Origin: Bacteroidales bacterium UBA4788
Lineage (GTDB): Bacteria; Bacteroidota; Bacteroidia; Bacteroidales; VadinHA17
Length of the DNA stretch: 61,734 nt
Reading direction: 5' to 3'
NCBI GenBank assembly: GCA_002402965.1
Contig: DHGW01000062.1
Coordinates: 452-62,185, forward strand
The position numbers were made by a program, and so were the translations under genes. Shown here one piece after another: positions 35,529 to 43,839 of the stretch (positions are counted from its first letter, which is position 1; every line of letters starts with the position of its first letter). The notes under the pieces are model-generated. The model saw nothing but the letters and a program-made list of their open reading frames with translations, was not told where the DNA came from and did no database searches.

Positions 35529-36458
35529 ATGATTACTTACTGGCAGATGATCCCCAACGGTCTCCTTCCGTTGAACTCATTTGAAAAAGGTTGCATCGTT
35601 AACGTCACTGATCCCACTCCTTCAGAGCTGGGTATTCTTAAGTCCACCCTGAAGGTTCCGGAGGACTTTCTTGCTGACATTCTTGACGTTGACGAGCGAT
35701 CTCGCATGGAGGTCGAGGATGACATGCTGCTGATGATCTACCGTATCCCTTACCAGAATCAGTCGAACGGATTTCCTTTTACCACCATACCGCTCGGGCT
35801 CGTGCTTGACAAGAACAGCCTGGTGATAATATGCCACCGGAATAATGAGGTGCTTGACGACTTCTTCAGCCGCAGCGGCAAAGGAATTACAATTGAGACC
35901 AAGATTGACCTGATCCTGCATCTTTTCCTGAGGACTACGATGTTCTACCACCGTTACCTGAAGCAGATAAACAACCAGACTGCGATGATTGAGCAGGATC
36001 TGGAGAAGTCGACCCGCAACCAGGAGCTGCACAGGCTTCTGAAGATGGAGAAGTGCCTGGTATATTTCACAACTTCTCTCCGGTCCAATGAGATGATGAT
36101 GCTTAAGCTTAAGAATTCGAAGTGGATTCGTGACTACGAATTCTCGTCAGACCTTCTGGAGGAAGCCACCATCGAAAACCGGCAGGCGATTGAGATGGCA
36201 AAGATTTACAGTGACATTCAGAGCGGGATGATGGATGCCTTTGCATCTGTCATATCGAATAACCTGAACATCGTGATGAAATCGCTGACCATCGTCACGA
36301 TCATACTGATGATACCAACCCTCATTGCCAGCTTCTACGGGATGAACGTACCCAACAGGCTGGAGCACAACATGAATGCATTCTGGTTTATACTCGGGGG
36401 ATCGGTCATACTGGCCACAGCCGGTGTGCTGCTCCTCAGAAGAAAGAAATGGATGTAA
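35529..36458 (+). CDS. corA: CorA-type divalent metal transporter
   Basis: This 309-residue inner membrane protein belongs to the CorA family of Mg2+/Co2+ channels. It has a long soluble N-terminal funnel (DPTPSELGILKSTLKVPEDFLADILDVDERSRMEVEDDMLLMIYRIP pattern), a long central helix, and two C-terminal transmembrane segments. The selectivity motif YGMN ends the first of these (IASFYGMNVP). The tail is basic (RRKKWM). I use ATG 35529, which has a perfect AGGAGG 7 bases upstream, rather than a GTG at 35502. Transport of Mg2+ versus another ion cannot be told from sequence. The structured leader suggests translational control. Confidence 0.92.
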   Translation: MITYWQMIPNGLLPLNSFEKGCIVNVTDPTPSELGILKSTLKVPEDFLADILDVDERSRMEVEDDMLLMIYRIPYQNQSNGFPFTTIPLGLVLDKNSLVIICHRNNEVLDDFFSRSGKGITIETKIDLILHLFLRTTMFYHRYLKQINNQTAMIEQDLEKSTRNQELHRLLKMEKCLVYFTTSLRSNEMMMLKLKNSKWIRDYEFSSDLLEEATIENRQAIEMAKIYSDIQSGMMDAFASVISNNLNIVMKSLTIVTIILMIPTLIASFYGMNVPNRLEHNMNAFWFILGGSVILATAGVLLLRRKKWM

Positions 36459-36543
36459 CACGCTTTGCAATAATGTTTTTCACGACGTATTGACATCTAT
36501 GGCGTCCATTCGCCATTTGTCAGGCTATTGAGGAAACCAGTTT

Positions 36544-37266
36544 TTACTTCCCGTCACGTAGGTGGGCCCGTATCTTCTCAAGGTTCTTCGGCGTCCCGCA
36601 GTCGAACCAGTAACCGTAGTCATGCAGGCAGGTCATAATTTTGTGGTTCTTTGCCAGCATGATATAGAGGGAGGTCAGGGAGTAGATTCCCTCAGTCATC
36701 AGGCCAAAAATGGAGGGTGAAAGCATCTGTATACCGGAGAAGCCCACCTCTTCGAGCTTCCTGCTGCTCTCCACCGTGATTATCTCCTCCTTTGTAGCGT
36801 TGTTGCGCCATCCGCGAAGACGACCCGCATTGTCCACCAGCAGCATCCTGTTGCCAGGTCTGTGCCGTACCGCCAGAGTCGCGAGGGCGCCAGATTCAAT
36901 ATGCTGCCGGTACATCCCGGCCAGATCCAGGTCAGTGAACTCATCCACATTGTGGCAGAGGAAGGGTCTGTCATCAAAAAAGTTTCTGGCCTTCAGCAAT
37001 CCGCCAGCAGTGTCGAGCAATTCATCCCGCTCATCGGAGACGGTGATTGTATAACCCTTTCCGCTCAGTTTCTCAATCTCTCCGAGCATCTGTTCCGGGT
37101 GGTGGTGGATATTAATCAGCAGGTCATCAAACCCTGCCCTGACGAGCTTCTCAGCCGTAAGTTCCAGCATGGTCCGGCCGTTGATGTCAGCCAGAGCCTT
37201 GGGTATTGAGCGCGTCAGCTCTCCCAGCCTTGTGCCGAGGCCGGCGGCAAAGATCATTGCTTTCAT
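36544..37266 (-). CDS. MurU-like sugar-phosphate nucleotidyltransferase
   Basis: This 240-residue enzyme has the nucleotidyltransferase fold. It begins MKAMIFAAGLGTRLGELTRSIPKAL, the NTP-binding signature, then has NIHHHPEQM, HNVDEFTDLDLAGMY (metal-binding aspartate region) and YGYWFDCGTPKNLEKI. It is similar to MurU, which makes UDP-MurNAc from MurNAc-1-phosphate. Its ATG overlaps the stop of the sugar-kinase/RapZ fusion gene, so substrate flow from that kinase is likely. The pairing resembles AmgK-MurU of the peptidoglycan-salvage pathway. The substrate is inferred from context. Confidence 0.83.
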   Translation of the reverse strand: MKAMIFAAGLGTRLGELTRSIPKALADINGRTMLELTAEKLVRAGFDDLLINIHHHPEQMLGEIEKLSGKGYTITVSDERDELLDTAGGLLKARNFFDDRPFLCHNVDEFTDLDLAGMYRQHIESGALATLAVRHRPGNRMLLVDNAGRLRGWRNNATKEEIITVESSRKLEEVGFSGIQMLSPSIFGLMTEGIYSLTSLYIMLAKNHKIMTCLHDYGYWFDCGTPKNLEKIRAHLRDGK

Positions 37267-38681
37267 TTTCCGAGCACAGTATGGTTAACGGTCACTTCAA
37301 CACCCGGCATAGCCGAGAGCATGGAAGACACCCTCTCACCGCACCAGACAGAGCGATGATGCCCTCCTATACAGCCGAAAGCAACGTGAATATCCAGTAT
37401 TCCCTTTCTTCTCATCATAGGAAGTGAGTTGCGGATGATGTTGGTGCAGTCGCCTGCGAAAGCTACTGCCTCATCGTCATTGTTGAAGAACTCAATGATT
37501 TCAGGATCGAGTCCGTTGAGCTCGTTCAGTTCAGCCACAGTCACAGGATTGCGCAGTCCGCGGCAATCAAATACAAATCCGCTGCCATTGTCATAGCTGA
37601 TCATTCTTCCCCTTACGTAAGAAAAGCTTTCAATGTGTATCGTGACCAGGTCCTGGTAATGCTCCAGAATGCGGTACTTTCTCTGGAGCGGCACCGCCAG
37701 GGAGGCTTTCTTCAGTTCAGGAAGGTCTATCTTCACCGCATCACTTTCAAGCAGTCCGTTCATCAGCTCCACTGCAGGCACGATGCTCTCATTGAAGGTG
37801 GGTTTGTTCTCATGCAGCCCACGGAACCCGAAGGCTCCGAGCGCCTGCATCAGCCTGACAAGTGTAAATGCGCCCTGGTACATCTCGATTGACTCCCTGG
37901 GCTTGCCTGTGGCAGCGGCGAAGAGGTCCGTGTGACGGTCAATTGTCATCTTTCTGATCTTCTCAGGGATATACGCCTTGGCGTCATACACCAGCGAGGC
38001 AATATCATACTGCGGCGCCCCGAGCCTGCCTCCCTGGTAATCAATATACCACGGCTTTCCGTCCTTTATCATGATGTTGGCGGTCTGGAAGTCGCGGAAG
38101 AGAAAATACTCCTGGCCGGCATCAAGGAGGAAGCGGGTCAGTATCTCGAAATCACGCTCCAGCCTTGTCTCATTGAAGGGTGCTCCTATAAGTTTAAGGA
38201 ACATGTACTTATAATAGTTCAGATCCCACACGATGCTCTGCCGGTCAAAGCTGCGGTGCGGATAGCAGAGCGAAAGATCCAGGTCCCTGATGCCTTCCGT
38301 CTGAATCCTGACAAGATCATGTGCAACATTGAGGAAGAGGTTTTCCGTCTCTTTGTTGAACCGCTCTTCGTCAGACCGGCGGGCAAGCCATGTGAAGAGA
38401 TTTGTATCACCGAGGTCCTCAAGGAAATAGATTCTTTCTTCGGGATAGTAGACATATATCTCCGGTACCGGCAGGTCCTTCGACCTGAAGTGGTTTGAGA
38501 AACCGACAAAGGCTTCATTCTCCTCACGGCCGGGGTTGTATGCCCCAATGATCTGATCCTCCCGGCAAATGAGCCTGAAGTAGATCCTGTCGGAACCTGA
38601 CTGCGGGAGGCGGGTTATTATTTCGGGAGCAGAGCCCTTCCACCTGAGGAAGGCCTTTTCAACGGAAGTCCTTATATCCAT
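37263..38681 (-). CDS. AmgK-like sugar kinase fused to a RapZ C-terminal domain
   Basis: Residues 1-330 form an aminoglycoside-phosphotransferase-fold kinase: SGSDRIYFRLI, IYFLEDLGDTNLFTWL, the catalytic loop FLFRDFQTANIMI and metal-binding YIDYQGGRLG. AmgK-type kinases of this fold phosphorylate MurNAc or GlcNAc at C1. Residues 340-472 match the RapZ C-terminal domain: SFSYVRGR, GFVFDCRGLRNP, ELNGLDPEIIEFF and VAFGCIGGHHRSVWCGERV. In E. coli, RapZ uses this domain to bind glucosamine-6-phosphate. The N-terminal RapZ kinase domain is absent. The gene lies 1 base after the NagX gene and overlaps the nucleotidyltransferase start. Confidence 0.88.
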   Translation of the reverse strand: MDIRTSVEKAFLRWKGSAPEIITRLPQSGSDRIYFRLICREDQIIGAYNPGREENEAFVGFSNHFRSKDLPVPEIYVYYPEERIYFLEDLGDTNLFTWLARRSDEERFNKETENLFLNVAHDLVRIQTEGIRDLDLSLCYPHRSFDRQSIVWDLNYYKYMFLKLIGAPFNETRLERDFEILTRFLLDAGQEYFLFRDFQTANIMIKDGKPWYIDYQGGRLGAPQYDIASLVYDAKAYIPEKIRKMTIDRHTDLFAAATGKPRESIEMYQGAFTLVRLMQALGAFGFRGLHENKPTFNESIVPAVELMNGLLESDAVKIDLPELKKASLAVPLQRKYRILEHYQDLVTIHIESFSYVRGRMISYDNGSGFVFDCRGLRNPVTVAELNELNGLDPEIIEFFNNDDEAVAFAGDCTNIIRNSLPMMRRKGILDIHVAFGCIGGHHRSVWCGERVSSMLSAMPGVEVTVNHTVLGK

Positions 38682-38682
38682 T

Positions 38683-39816
38683 TCAGAGCCGGATGATTAT
38701 CTTTTTACGGTATAGTATATATCCAATTGCCCAGATGACGGTCACAAGTAATATAGGAAACAGCAGACTGGCCAGCTTCTGTTCCTGGAACAGCGGGCTG
38801 CAGATATGCGTGAATATCCAGTTATAGAGCGAGACCTCCCCTATCTTGATTATCAGCAGGGTCTTTGTGAGCATCCCGGCAAGCACATAGGTAAAGAGTG
38901 CGTTGGTTCCGAAAGTATTGAAGAAGCCGGTCCATCCCTTCAGATTCCAGATGTCCACTATCATGAAGAGCAATGCCAGAACAACCATCCCTATACCACC
39001 GGCATAGAGGACATAAGAACTGGTCCATATAGGTTTATTGATCGGGAAATACTCTCCCCAGAGCAGTCCGGCGCCAATAAGCAGTACTCCGGCAAATGTC
39101 AGCAAGCCAACAGTCTTCCAGGAGTTGCCCTTACCTGTTATCAGTCCGCCTGCCATGAAGCCGAGAAGTACTGTCGCTGTTGCGGGCAGGGTGCTCAGGA
39201 GGCCCTCCGGGTCAAAAGGTATGCCGAAGCCCTTGTACAGATGGTTCTCACCGATAATTGCAAGGTCGACCGTGCGGGCATAGTTTCCCTCGAGAGAGTA
39301 GGGATCAGCTCCGCCCATAAAGTGCATCAGCGCCCAGTATCCCAGCAGTATCACCGCAGTTGCAATCCAGATATAATTCTTTTTGATAAGCAGCACTATT
39401 ACTGCTCCCAGTCCCCATGCCAGCGCTATCCTCTGCAGTACGCCCATAATGCGCAGGGTATCGTAGTCACGGACAAAGCGAGGGAAGATATTCAGAAAAA
39501 GACCGACGGCAAAAATCAGTGCTACCCTCCTCAGTATCCTGAACAGTGCAGGGCCCGAAAACGCGAAGTTGAACTTGCGGAGCGAATAGAACATTGCTAC
39601 CCCGGAAATAAACAGGAATGAAGGGAAGACAAGGTCGGTGGGCGTGCAGCCATGCCATGAGGCGTGCCTGAGGGGAGCATACACATGACTCCATGTGCCG
39701 GGGGTGTTGACGATGATCATGAAAACTACCGTCATTCCCCTGAATACGTCAAGAGACATCAGCCGCGCTGATTTGCCTGCGCTCTTTCCGGAACTCTTTG
39801 TTGCTGCCATATCCAT
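38683..39816 (-). CDS. NagX-like (HGSNAT/DUF5009) membrane protein
   Basis: This 377-residue polytopic membrane protein resembles heparan-alpha-glucosaminide N-acetyltransferase and NagX. It begins with a basic cytoplasmic tail (TKSSGKSAGKSAR), then SLDVFRGMTVVFMIIVNTPG. The luminal HASWHGCTPTDLVFPSFLFISGVAM segment is the signature in which the His is the acetyl carrier of HGSNAT. About ten transmembrane segments follow. In bacteria the family is linked to GlcNAc use. It heads an operon with the sugar kinase and nucleotidyltransferase and diverges from the NagZ fusion. The start may be 39816 or 39810. Confidence 0.85.
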   Translation of the reverse strand: MDMAATKSSGKSAGKSARLMSLDVFRGMTVVFMIIVNTPGTWSHVYAPLRHASWHGCTPTDLVFPSFLFISGVAMFYSLRKFNFAFSGPALFRILRRVALIFAVGLFLNIFPRFVRDYDTLRIMGVLQRIALAWGLGAVIVLLIKKNYIWIATAVILLGYWALMHFMGGADPYSLEGNYARTVDLAIIGENHLYKGFGIPFDPEGLLSTLPATATVLLGFMAGGLITGKGNSWKTVGLLTFAGVLLIGAGLLWGEYFPINKPIWTSSYVLYAGGIGMVVLALLFMIVDIWNLKGWTGFFNTFGTNALFTYVLAGMLTKTLLIIKIGEVSLYNWIFTHICSPLFQEQKLASLLFPILLVTVIWAIGYILYRKKIIIRL

Positions 39817-39884
39817 TGTATTGATCGGGTAAAAATAGCAAATTGGCACCAATCAACCGGGAAAAGAATAACAAAGAAAAATGC

Positions 39885-39892
39885 TATTTTTG
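39885..39892 (+). promoter_or_regulatory. -7 promoter element of the NagZ-fusion gene
   Basis: TATTTTTG matches TAnnTTTG, giving a leader of about 21 bases to the ATG at 39918. The 5' gap to the divergent nagX-like gene is about 100 bases, so both promoters share a small region. Confidence 0.5.
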
Positions 39893-39917
39893 ATTCCATT
39901 CAAAATCAACTCATCCA

Positions 39918-42869
39918 ATGAAAAAGACCTTCCTGACCCCGATTGCTGCAACTGTCATCTTACTGCTGACCGTATCAGGGTCACGGCCCGCAGAAAATAA
40001 TGTGCCATGGAAGAAGTTTGCAGGTGACCCAAGGGTCGACAGTATTCTCAACACCATGACCGTCAGGGAGATGATTGCGCAATTGGTCTGGGTGCCGGCA
40101 TGGGCAGATGAGCGAGGCGGTAATTACAGGCAGGTTGAGGAGCTGGTGATGAAGTACGGTGTGGGTGGAGTGATTTTCTTTGAAGGATCGCGTGACCTGC
40201 AGGTCGATTTCACCGGGCGGATCAGCCAGGTATCAAGAATTCCGCTGATCATTGCACAGGATGCCGAATGGGGTACTGGAATGAGGCTCAGGGAGATTGA
40301 GGATTTCCCGTACCAGATGACCATGGGAGCGTTGCAGAACGACTCGCTGATATACAGGATGGGGGCAGCTGTCGCATGGCAGTGCCGTGACATAGGCGTG
40401 AACCTGAACCTGGCGCCTGTGGCTGATGTGAACAACAACCCACTGAATCCCGTCATAAACTATCGTTCATTCGGAGAGGATCCTGAGAGGGTTGCGGAGA
40501 AGGCTGTCATGTACATGAAAGGGTTGCAGGACAACGGTGTCATTGCATGCGCGAAGCATTTTCCCGGCCACGGGGACACTGACACAGACTCACATACCGG
40601 GATGCCCGTCATCAGGGGTGACCGTGACCGGTTCGAGAGAGTGGAACTGGTACCCTTCAGGCGACTGGCAGACGAGGGCATCGGGGCTGTAATGACGGCA
40701 CACATAAGCGTACCGGGACTCGATGATTCAGGATTGCCCGCAACCTTTTCAAGGAAGGTGATCAGAGGTATCCTGAGAGAGGAAACACGTTTTAAGGGTC
40801 TGATTCTCACCGATGCCATGAATATGGCCGGCGCTACCCTTACATTTCCTTCAGGAATTGCCGACGCCGAAGCGCTCATGGCAGGCAATGACATAATTGA
40901 GTATTCGACTGACCCGGTCCGTGCCATAGATGAGATTGCGAAGAGAGTGGAGAAGGGCGAGATATCAGTCAGCGAGATCACTGACAGATGCCGGAGATTA
41001 CTGGAAGCCAAGTTGTGGCTCGAAAGCCTGAACAGGGGAAAGGAAGGCTCACCCCCGGCAGGTACAGGTATCCCTGCATCAGAACATCCGGCGTTGATAC
41101 GTGATCTGTATGCCGGTGCCATGACCCTGCTGGAGAACAATGACAATCTTGTTCCGCTGGGGAGGCTTGACCGGATGAGGATTGCCACCGTATCGGTTAA
41201 TCGACTGGCAATGACCGAATTCCAGAGGATGACCGACAGGTATACAAATGCCGACCACTATTTTATCGATCCCTCCAATGAGCAGGGTGCACGTTTTGTC
41301 ATGTCGAAGCTGAAAGACTATGATGTGGTCATAGCGGGGTTCTGTTCCCTTGAACAAAAGCCTGCCGGGCTCTACGGAGTGACACCGGCGCTGAACAGTC
41401 TCTTCCGGCAGATTGCCGCCCTGGACCGGTCAGCTGTCATCTGGTTCGGCAATCCCTACGGTATTGCGCGTCTCGACATGACGAAAAAGCCTACGGCACT
41501 GCTTGTGGCATACCAGGATAACAATTACACGCACCAGGTTGCGGTGCAACTGCTCTTCGGCGCGATCGGTGCTTCAGGGAAACTGCCGGTGACGGTCAAT
41601 CAGGCATACCCGCTGGGCGCTGGAATAAAGACCGCAGGCAATATCAGGCTCCAGTTCGGGTTTCCCGAGAACGCAGGTCTGTCAACCGTGAGACTGATCA
41701 GCAAGGTAGACTCCATCATTAAGGAAGGGCTTGACAGCCTTGCCTTCCCGGGTTGCCATGTACTGATTGCTCGCAGGGGAGTTGTAGTGCTTAACAAGTG
41801 TTACGGTTTTCATCTCTATGACAGTACCGAGGCGGTTGGTGAGCATGATCTGTGGGACCTGGCGTCAGTGACCAAGGTCTCCGCTGCCACACCCTCTCTG
41901 ATGCTGCTTTATGACCGGGGAGTGTTTGATCCGGATAAGCCACTGGGGCACTATCTGCCCTGGTACCGGTTCTCCGACAAGGGTGACATGGTCCTGCGGG
42001 AGATGCTCGCACACCAGGCCGGGCTGAGGTCATGGATACCCTTCTGGAGGAATACCATGGAGAACGACAGCACCTTCAGAAAAGGCATCTTCAGTGATTA
42101 CACCAACAGAAGGTTTGCCCTCCCGGTGACCGACTCGATGTACATTAACCGGCATTATCTGAAGGAGATGTTCAGGGAGATACGTGACAGTCCCATGGGA
42201 CAGAAGAAATACGTCTACTCCGACCTCACCTTCATCCTTGCGGCGGAGATTATCGAGAGTCTGACAGACAGCACTATCGACAGGTTTGCACCGGTCAATA
42301 TCTATCGTCCAATCGGGGCTTTCAATATCACCTACAATCCGCTTGAGAAGTATCCCAGGGAGCGCATCGTCCCCACTGAGTATGACTCTCTCTTCAGGAA
42401 GCAGTTACTCAGGGGTACAGTACATGATGAGGGTACTGCGATGCTCGGCGGAGTATCGGGTCACGCCGGCCTCTTTGCCACCGGCAATGATCTGCTCAAG
42501 CTGGTTGAGATGTACCGCCGCGGTGGCGAATACGGAGGTGTAAGGGTTCTCAGCAGTGATGTACTGAAGGAGTTTACCAGGGTGCAGTACCCCGAAAATG
42601 ATAACCGGAGGGCATTGGGGTTTGACAAACCGTCACTGGGGAATGATACAATCCCGCCGGAGGAGGCCTACCCCTGTCATTCGGCCTCGCCCGCAAGCTT
42701 CGGGCACTCCGGCTTCACTGGCACCTTCATCTGGGTTGACCCGGAAGAGGGGATCTCATACGTCTTTCTGAGCAACAGGGTCTACCCCACAAGAGACCCA
42801 AACAGGCTGTCCGACCTTTCAATAAGAGGAAGGATACTGCAGGCCGTGTATGATGCAAGAACCGAATGA
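39918..42869 (+). CDS. Secreted NagZ-type beta-N-acetylhexosaminidase fused to a serine beta-lactamase-fold domain
   Basis: This 983-residue exported protein has a signal peptide (MKKTFLTPIAATVILLLTV). A GH3 domain follows (residues 30-370) with the NagZ-specific loop KHFPGHGDTDTDSH, and the nucleophile Asp in GLILTDAMNMAG. A second GH3 sandwich spans about 390-580. The last 370 residues are a class-C beta-lactamase-like hydrolase with the SxxK motif in LASVTKVSAATPS, a tyrosine in KYVYSDLTF and GGVSGHAGLFATGNDLLKL. NagZ enzymes release GlcNAc from peptidoglycan fragments. The fused domain could act as an esterase or peptidase on the same material. Its position beside kinase, nucleotidyltransferase and NagX-like genes supports cell-wall recycling. 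Confidence 0.9.
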   Translation: MKKTFLTPIAATVILLLTVSGSRPAENNVPWKKFAGDPRVDSILNTMTVREMIAQLVWVPAWADERGGNYRQVEELVMKYGVGGVIFFEGSRDLQVDFTGRISQVSRIPLIIAQDAEWGTGMRLREIEDFPYQMTMGALQNDSLIYRMGAAVAWQCRDIGVNLNLAPVADVNNNPLNPVINYRSFGEDPERVAEKAVMYMKGLQDNGVIACAKHFPGHGDTDTDSHTGMPVIRGDRDRFERVELVPFRRLADEGIGAVMTAHISVPGLDDSGLPATFSRKVIRGILREETRFKGLILTDAMNMAGATLTFPSGIADAEALMAGNDIIEYSTDPVRAIDEIAKRVEKGEISVSEITDRCRRLLEAKLWLESLNRGKEGSPPAGTGIPASEHPALIRDLYAGAMTLLENNDNLVPLGRLDRMRIATVSVNRLAMTEFQRMTDRYTNADHYFIDPSNEQGARFVMSKLKDYDVVIAGFCSLEQKPAGLYGVTPALNSLFRQIAALDRSAVIWFGNPYGIARLDMTKKPTALLVAYQDNNYTHQVAVQLLFGAIGASGKLPVTVNQAYPLGAGIKTAGNIRLQFGFPENAGLSTVRLISKVDSIIKEGLDSLAFPGCHVLIARRGVVVLNKCYGFHLYDSTEAVGEHDLWDLASVTKVSAATPSLMLLYDRGVFDPDKPLGHYLPWYRFSDKGDMVLREMLAHQAGLRSWIPFWRNTMENDSTFRKGIFSDYTNRRFALPVTDSMYINRHYLKEMFREIRDSPMGQKKYVYSDLTFILAAEIIESLTDSTIDRFAPVNIYRPIGAFNITYNPLEKYPRERIVPTEYDSLFRKQLLRGTVHDEGTAMLGGVSGHAGLFATGNDLLKLVEMYRRGGEYGGVRVLSSDVLKEFTRVQYPENDNRRALGFDKPSLGNDTIPPEEAYPCHSASPASFGHSGFTGTFIWVDPEEGISYVFLSNRVYPTRDPNRLSDLSIRGRILQAVYDARTE

Positions 42870-42931
42870 ATTGCGATTGGCGAATTGCGATTTTCGAATT
42901 ATTAAAAATCGGAAATCGCAGATCGTAAATC
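42869..42931. repeat. Palindromic repeat, copy B (ATCGCAAATC family)
   Basis: The left part reads ATTGCGATTGGCGAATTGCG directly after the TGA stop of the NagZ-fusion gene. The right part (42905-42931) carries AATCGGAAATCGCAGATCG then TAAATC. The arms are partly complementary. Copies A (8427-8453) and C (52871-52927) share the right arm closely. It lies between a plus-strand gene and minus-strand tRNA genes. Confidence 0.7.
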
Positions 42932-42937
42932 TCCAAT

Positions 42938-42965
42938 AAAAAAGCCGCGTTTCCGCAGCTTTTTT
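42938..42965. terminator. Terminator between the NagZ fusion and the tRNA genes
   Basis: A run AAAAAAGC (42938-42945) pairs with GCTTTTTT (from 42958), extended by GCG/CGC around a TTTC loop with one C-A mismatch. T runs occur on both strands, so it can end both the NagZ-fusion message and the tRNA transcript. Confidence 0.8.
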
Positions 42966-42970
42966 ATGTG

Positions 42971-43054
42971 TGCCCAGGACAAGACTCGAACTTGCACACC
43001 CTTACGAGCACCAGCCCCTCAAGCTGGCGTGTCTACCAATTTCACCACCTGGGC
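42971..43054 (-). tRNA. tRNA-Leu (anticodon GAG)
   Basis: This 84-base tRNA has a 7-bp acceptor stem (GCCCAGG/CCTGGGC), a D-loop with AATTGGTAGAC, anticodon stem CCAGC/GCTGG with loop TTGAGGG, a long variable arm as expected for leucine, and the T-loop GTTCGAGTC. The discriminator base is A and CCA is not encoded. It is the second gene of a two-tRNA unit. Confidence 0.95.
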
Positions 43055-43141
43055 GGTTCTGACTCAGAGCTCTGAGCTCAGGACTCAGGGCAGTATGTTA
43101 CTGCCCTGTACTCTTTGCACTGCGCTCTGTGTTGTTTTTTG

Positions 43142-43225
43142 TGCCCAGAACAGGACTCGAACCTGCACATCATTACTGACACTAGTCCCTGAAACTAGCG
43201 CGTCTACCAATTTCGCCATCTGGGC
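43142..43225 (-). tRNA. tRNA-Leu (anticodon CAG)
   Basis: This 84-base tRNA has acceptor arms GCCCAGA/TCTGGGC, anticodon stem CTAGT/ACTAG with loop TTCAGGG, a long variable arm and T-loop GTTCGAGTC. The discriminator is A and CCA is not encoded. It is transcribed before the tRNA-Leu(GAG), 87 bases away, and the two are similar enough in sequence to be paralogs. Confidence 0.95.
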
Positions 43226-43290
43226 CACTTGCCGGATAATTAGGGTGCCACCATTTAATGCCACACTGCATTTATCCTTCAATGCGGCTG

Positions 43291-43318
43291 CAAAAATAAA
43301 GATTTTTTCTTTATCAAA
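43291..43318 (-). promoter_or_regulatory. Promoter of the tRNA-Leu pair
   Basis: On the minus strand TTTG (43318-43315), a 16-base spacer and TATTTTTG (43298-43291) form a Bacteroidota promoter, with a leader of about 60 bases to the first tRNA. Confidence 0.55.
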
Positions 43319-43356
43319 TACCCTGAATATGAAAATGACAAAAAATATTTACGCTG

Positions 43357-43755
43357 TTAATATCCCGGATCCAGCCGGACTCTGTTGGTCTCCTCGAAAT
43401 ACTTGAAGTAATAGTAAAGACGGCGTTCAAACTCAAGCCCGTAATCAATAAAAGGATCGTAATCTATATAGCTTTCGTACAGGCCCCTGTAACGCCTCGC
43501 GTTCATAAAACGGTTATTCCATTCCATTACATAAGCCCTGTTCCTAACCTTGTAGTACTCGACGGAATGCTGATTGAGCGGCTGCATAAGCAACCATGTT
43601 TCAAATCCCTGGTCAAAGACAACAAGTTTATATTCAGTGCTGTCAGATCCAGACTGTATCTGAGGATCCACTGGTTCCTGGCTGCTCCTGGGCGAAAAAA
43701 GGGCACAGGCGGGCAGGAATAGTAACAGTAAGGTAAAGTACTTCATTTTTTTCAT
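43357..43755 (-). CDS. DUF6146 family lipoprotein
   Basis: This 132-residue lipoprotein has the lipobox FLPAC near residue 16. Its body matches the DUF6146 pattern: EYKLVVFDQGFETWLLMQP, YYKVRNRAYVMEWNNRFMNARRYRGLYESYIDYDPFIDYGLEFERRLYYYFKYF. The function is unknown. The start at 43755 has a strong AGGAGG 5 bases upstream, one of few such sites in the window. The frame extends nine codons further up to 43782 but crosses the ribosome binding site. It diverges from lysC. Confidence 0.85.
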   Translation of the reverse strand: MKKMKYFTLLLLFLPACALFSPRSSQEPVDPQIQSGSDSTEYKLVVFDQGFETWLLMQPLNQHSVEYYKVRNRAYVMEWNNRFMNARRYRGLYESYIDYDPFIDYGLEFERRLYYYFKYFEETNRVRLDPGY

Positions 43756-43831
43756 TCTAACCTCCTTTTGAACTAAAGACAATTATGCCCTAAAAAAGCA
43801 CCAATTCAATTTAATCAGTTACACTTTTATC

Positions 43832-43839
43832 TATATTTG
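43832..43839 (+). promoter_or_regulatory. -7 promoter element of lysC-lysA
   Basis: TATATTTG matches TAnnTTTG and would give a leader of about 140 bases before lysC. The leader is A/T rich, with a weak stem ATCATAT/ATATGAT (about 43891-43920). I saw no recognisable lysine riboswitch. Confidence 0.4.

Noticed and set aside
43055..43141. Palindromic text between the tRNA genes (GAGCTCTGAGCTC-like)
   Set aside because: The repeats are short and imperfect; the region is best explained as tRNA spacer.
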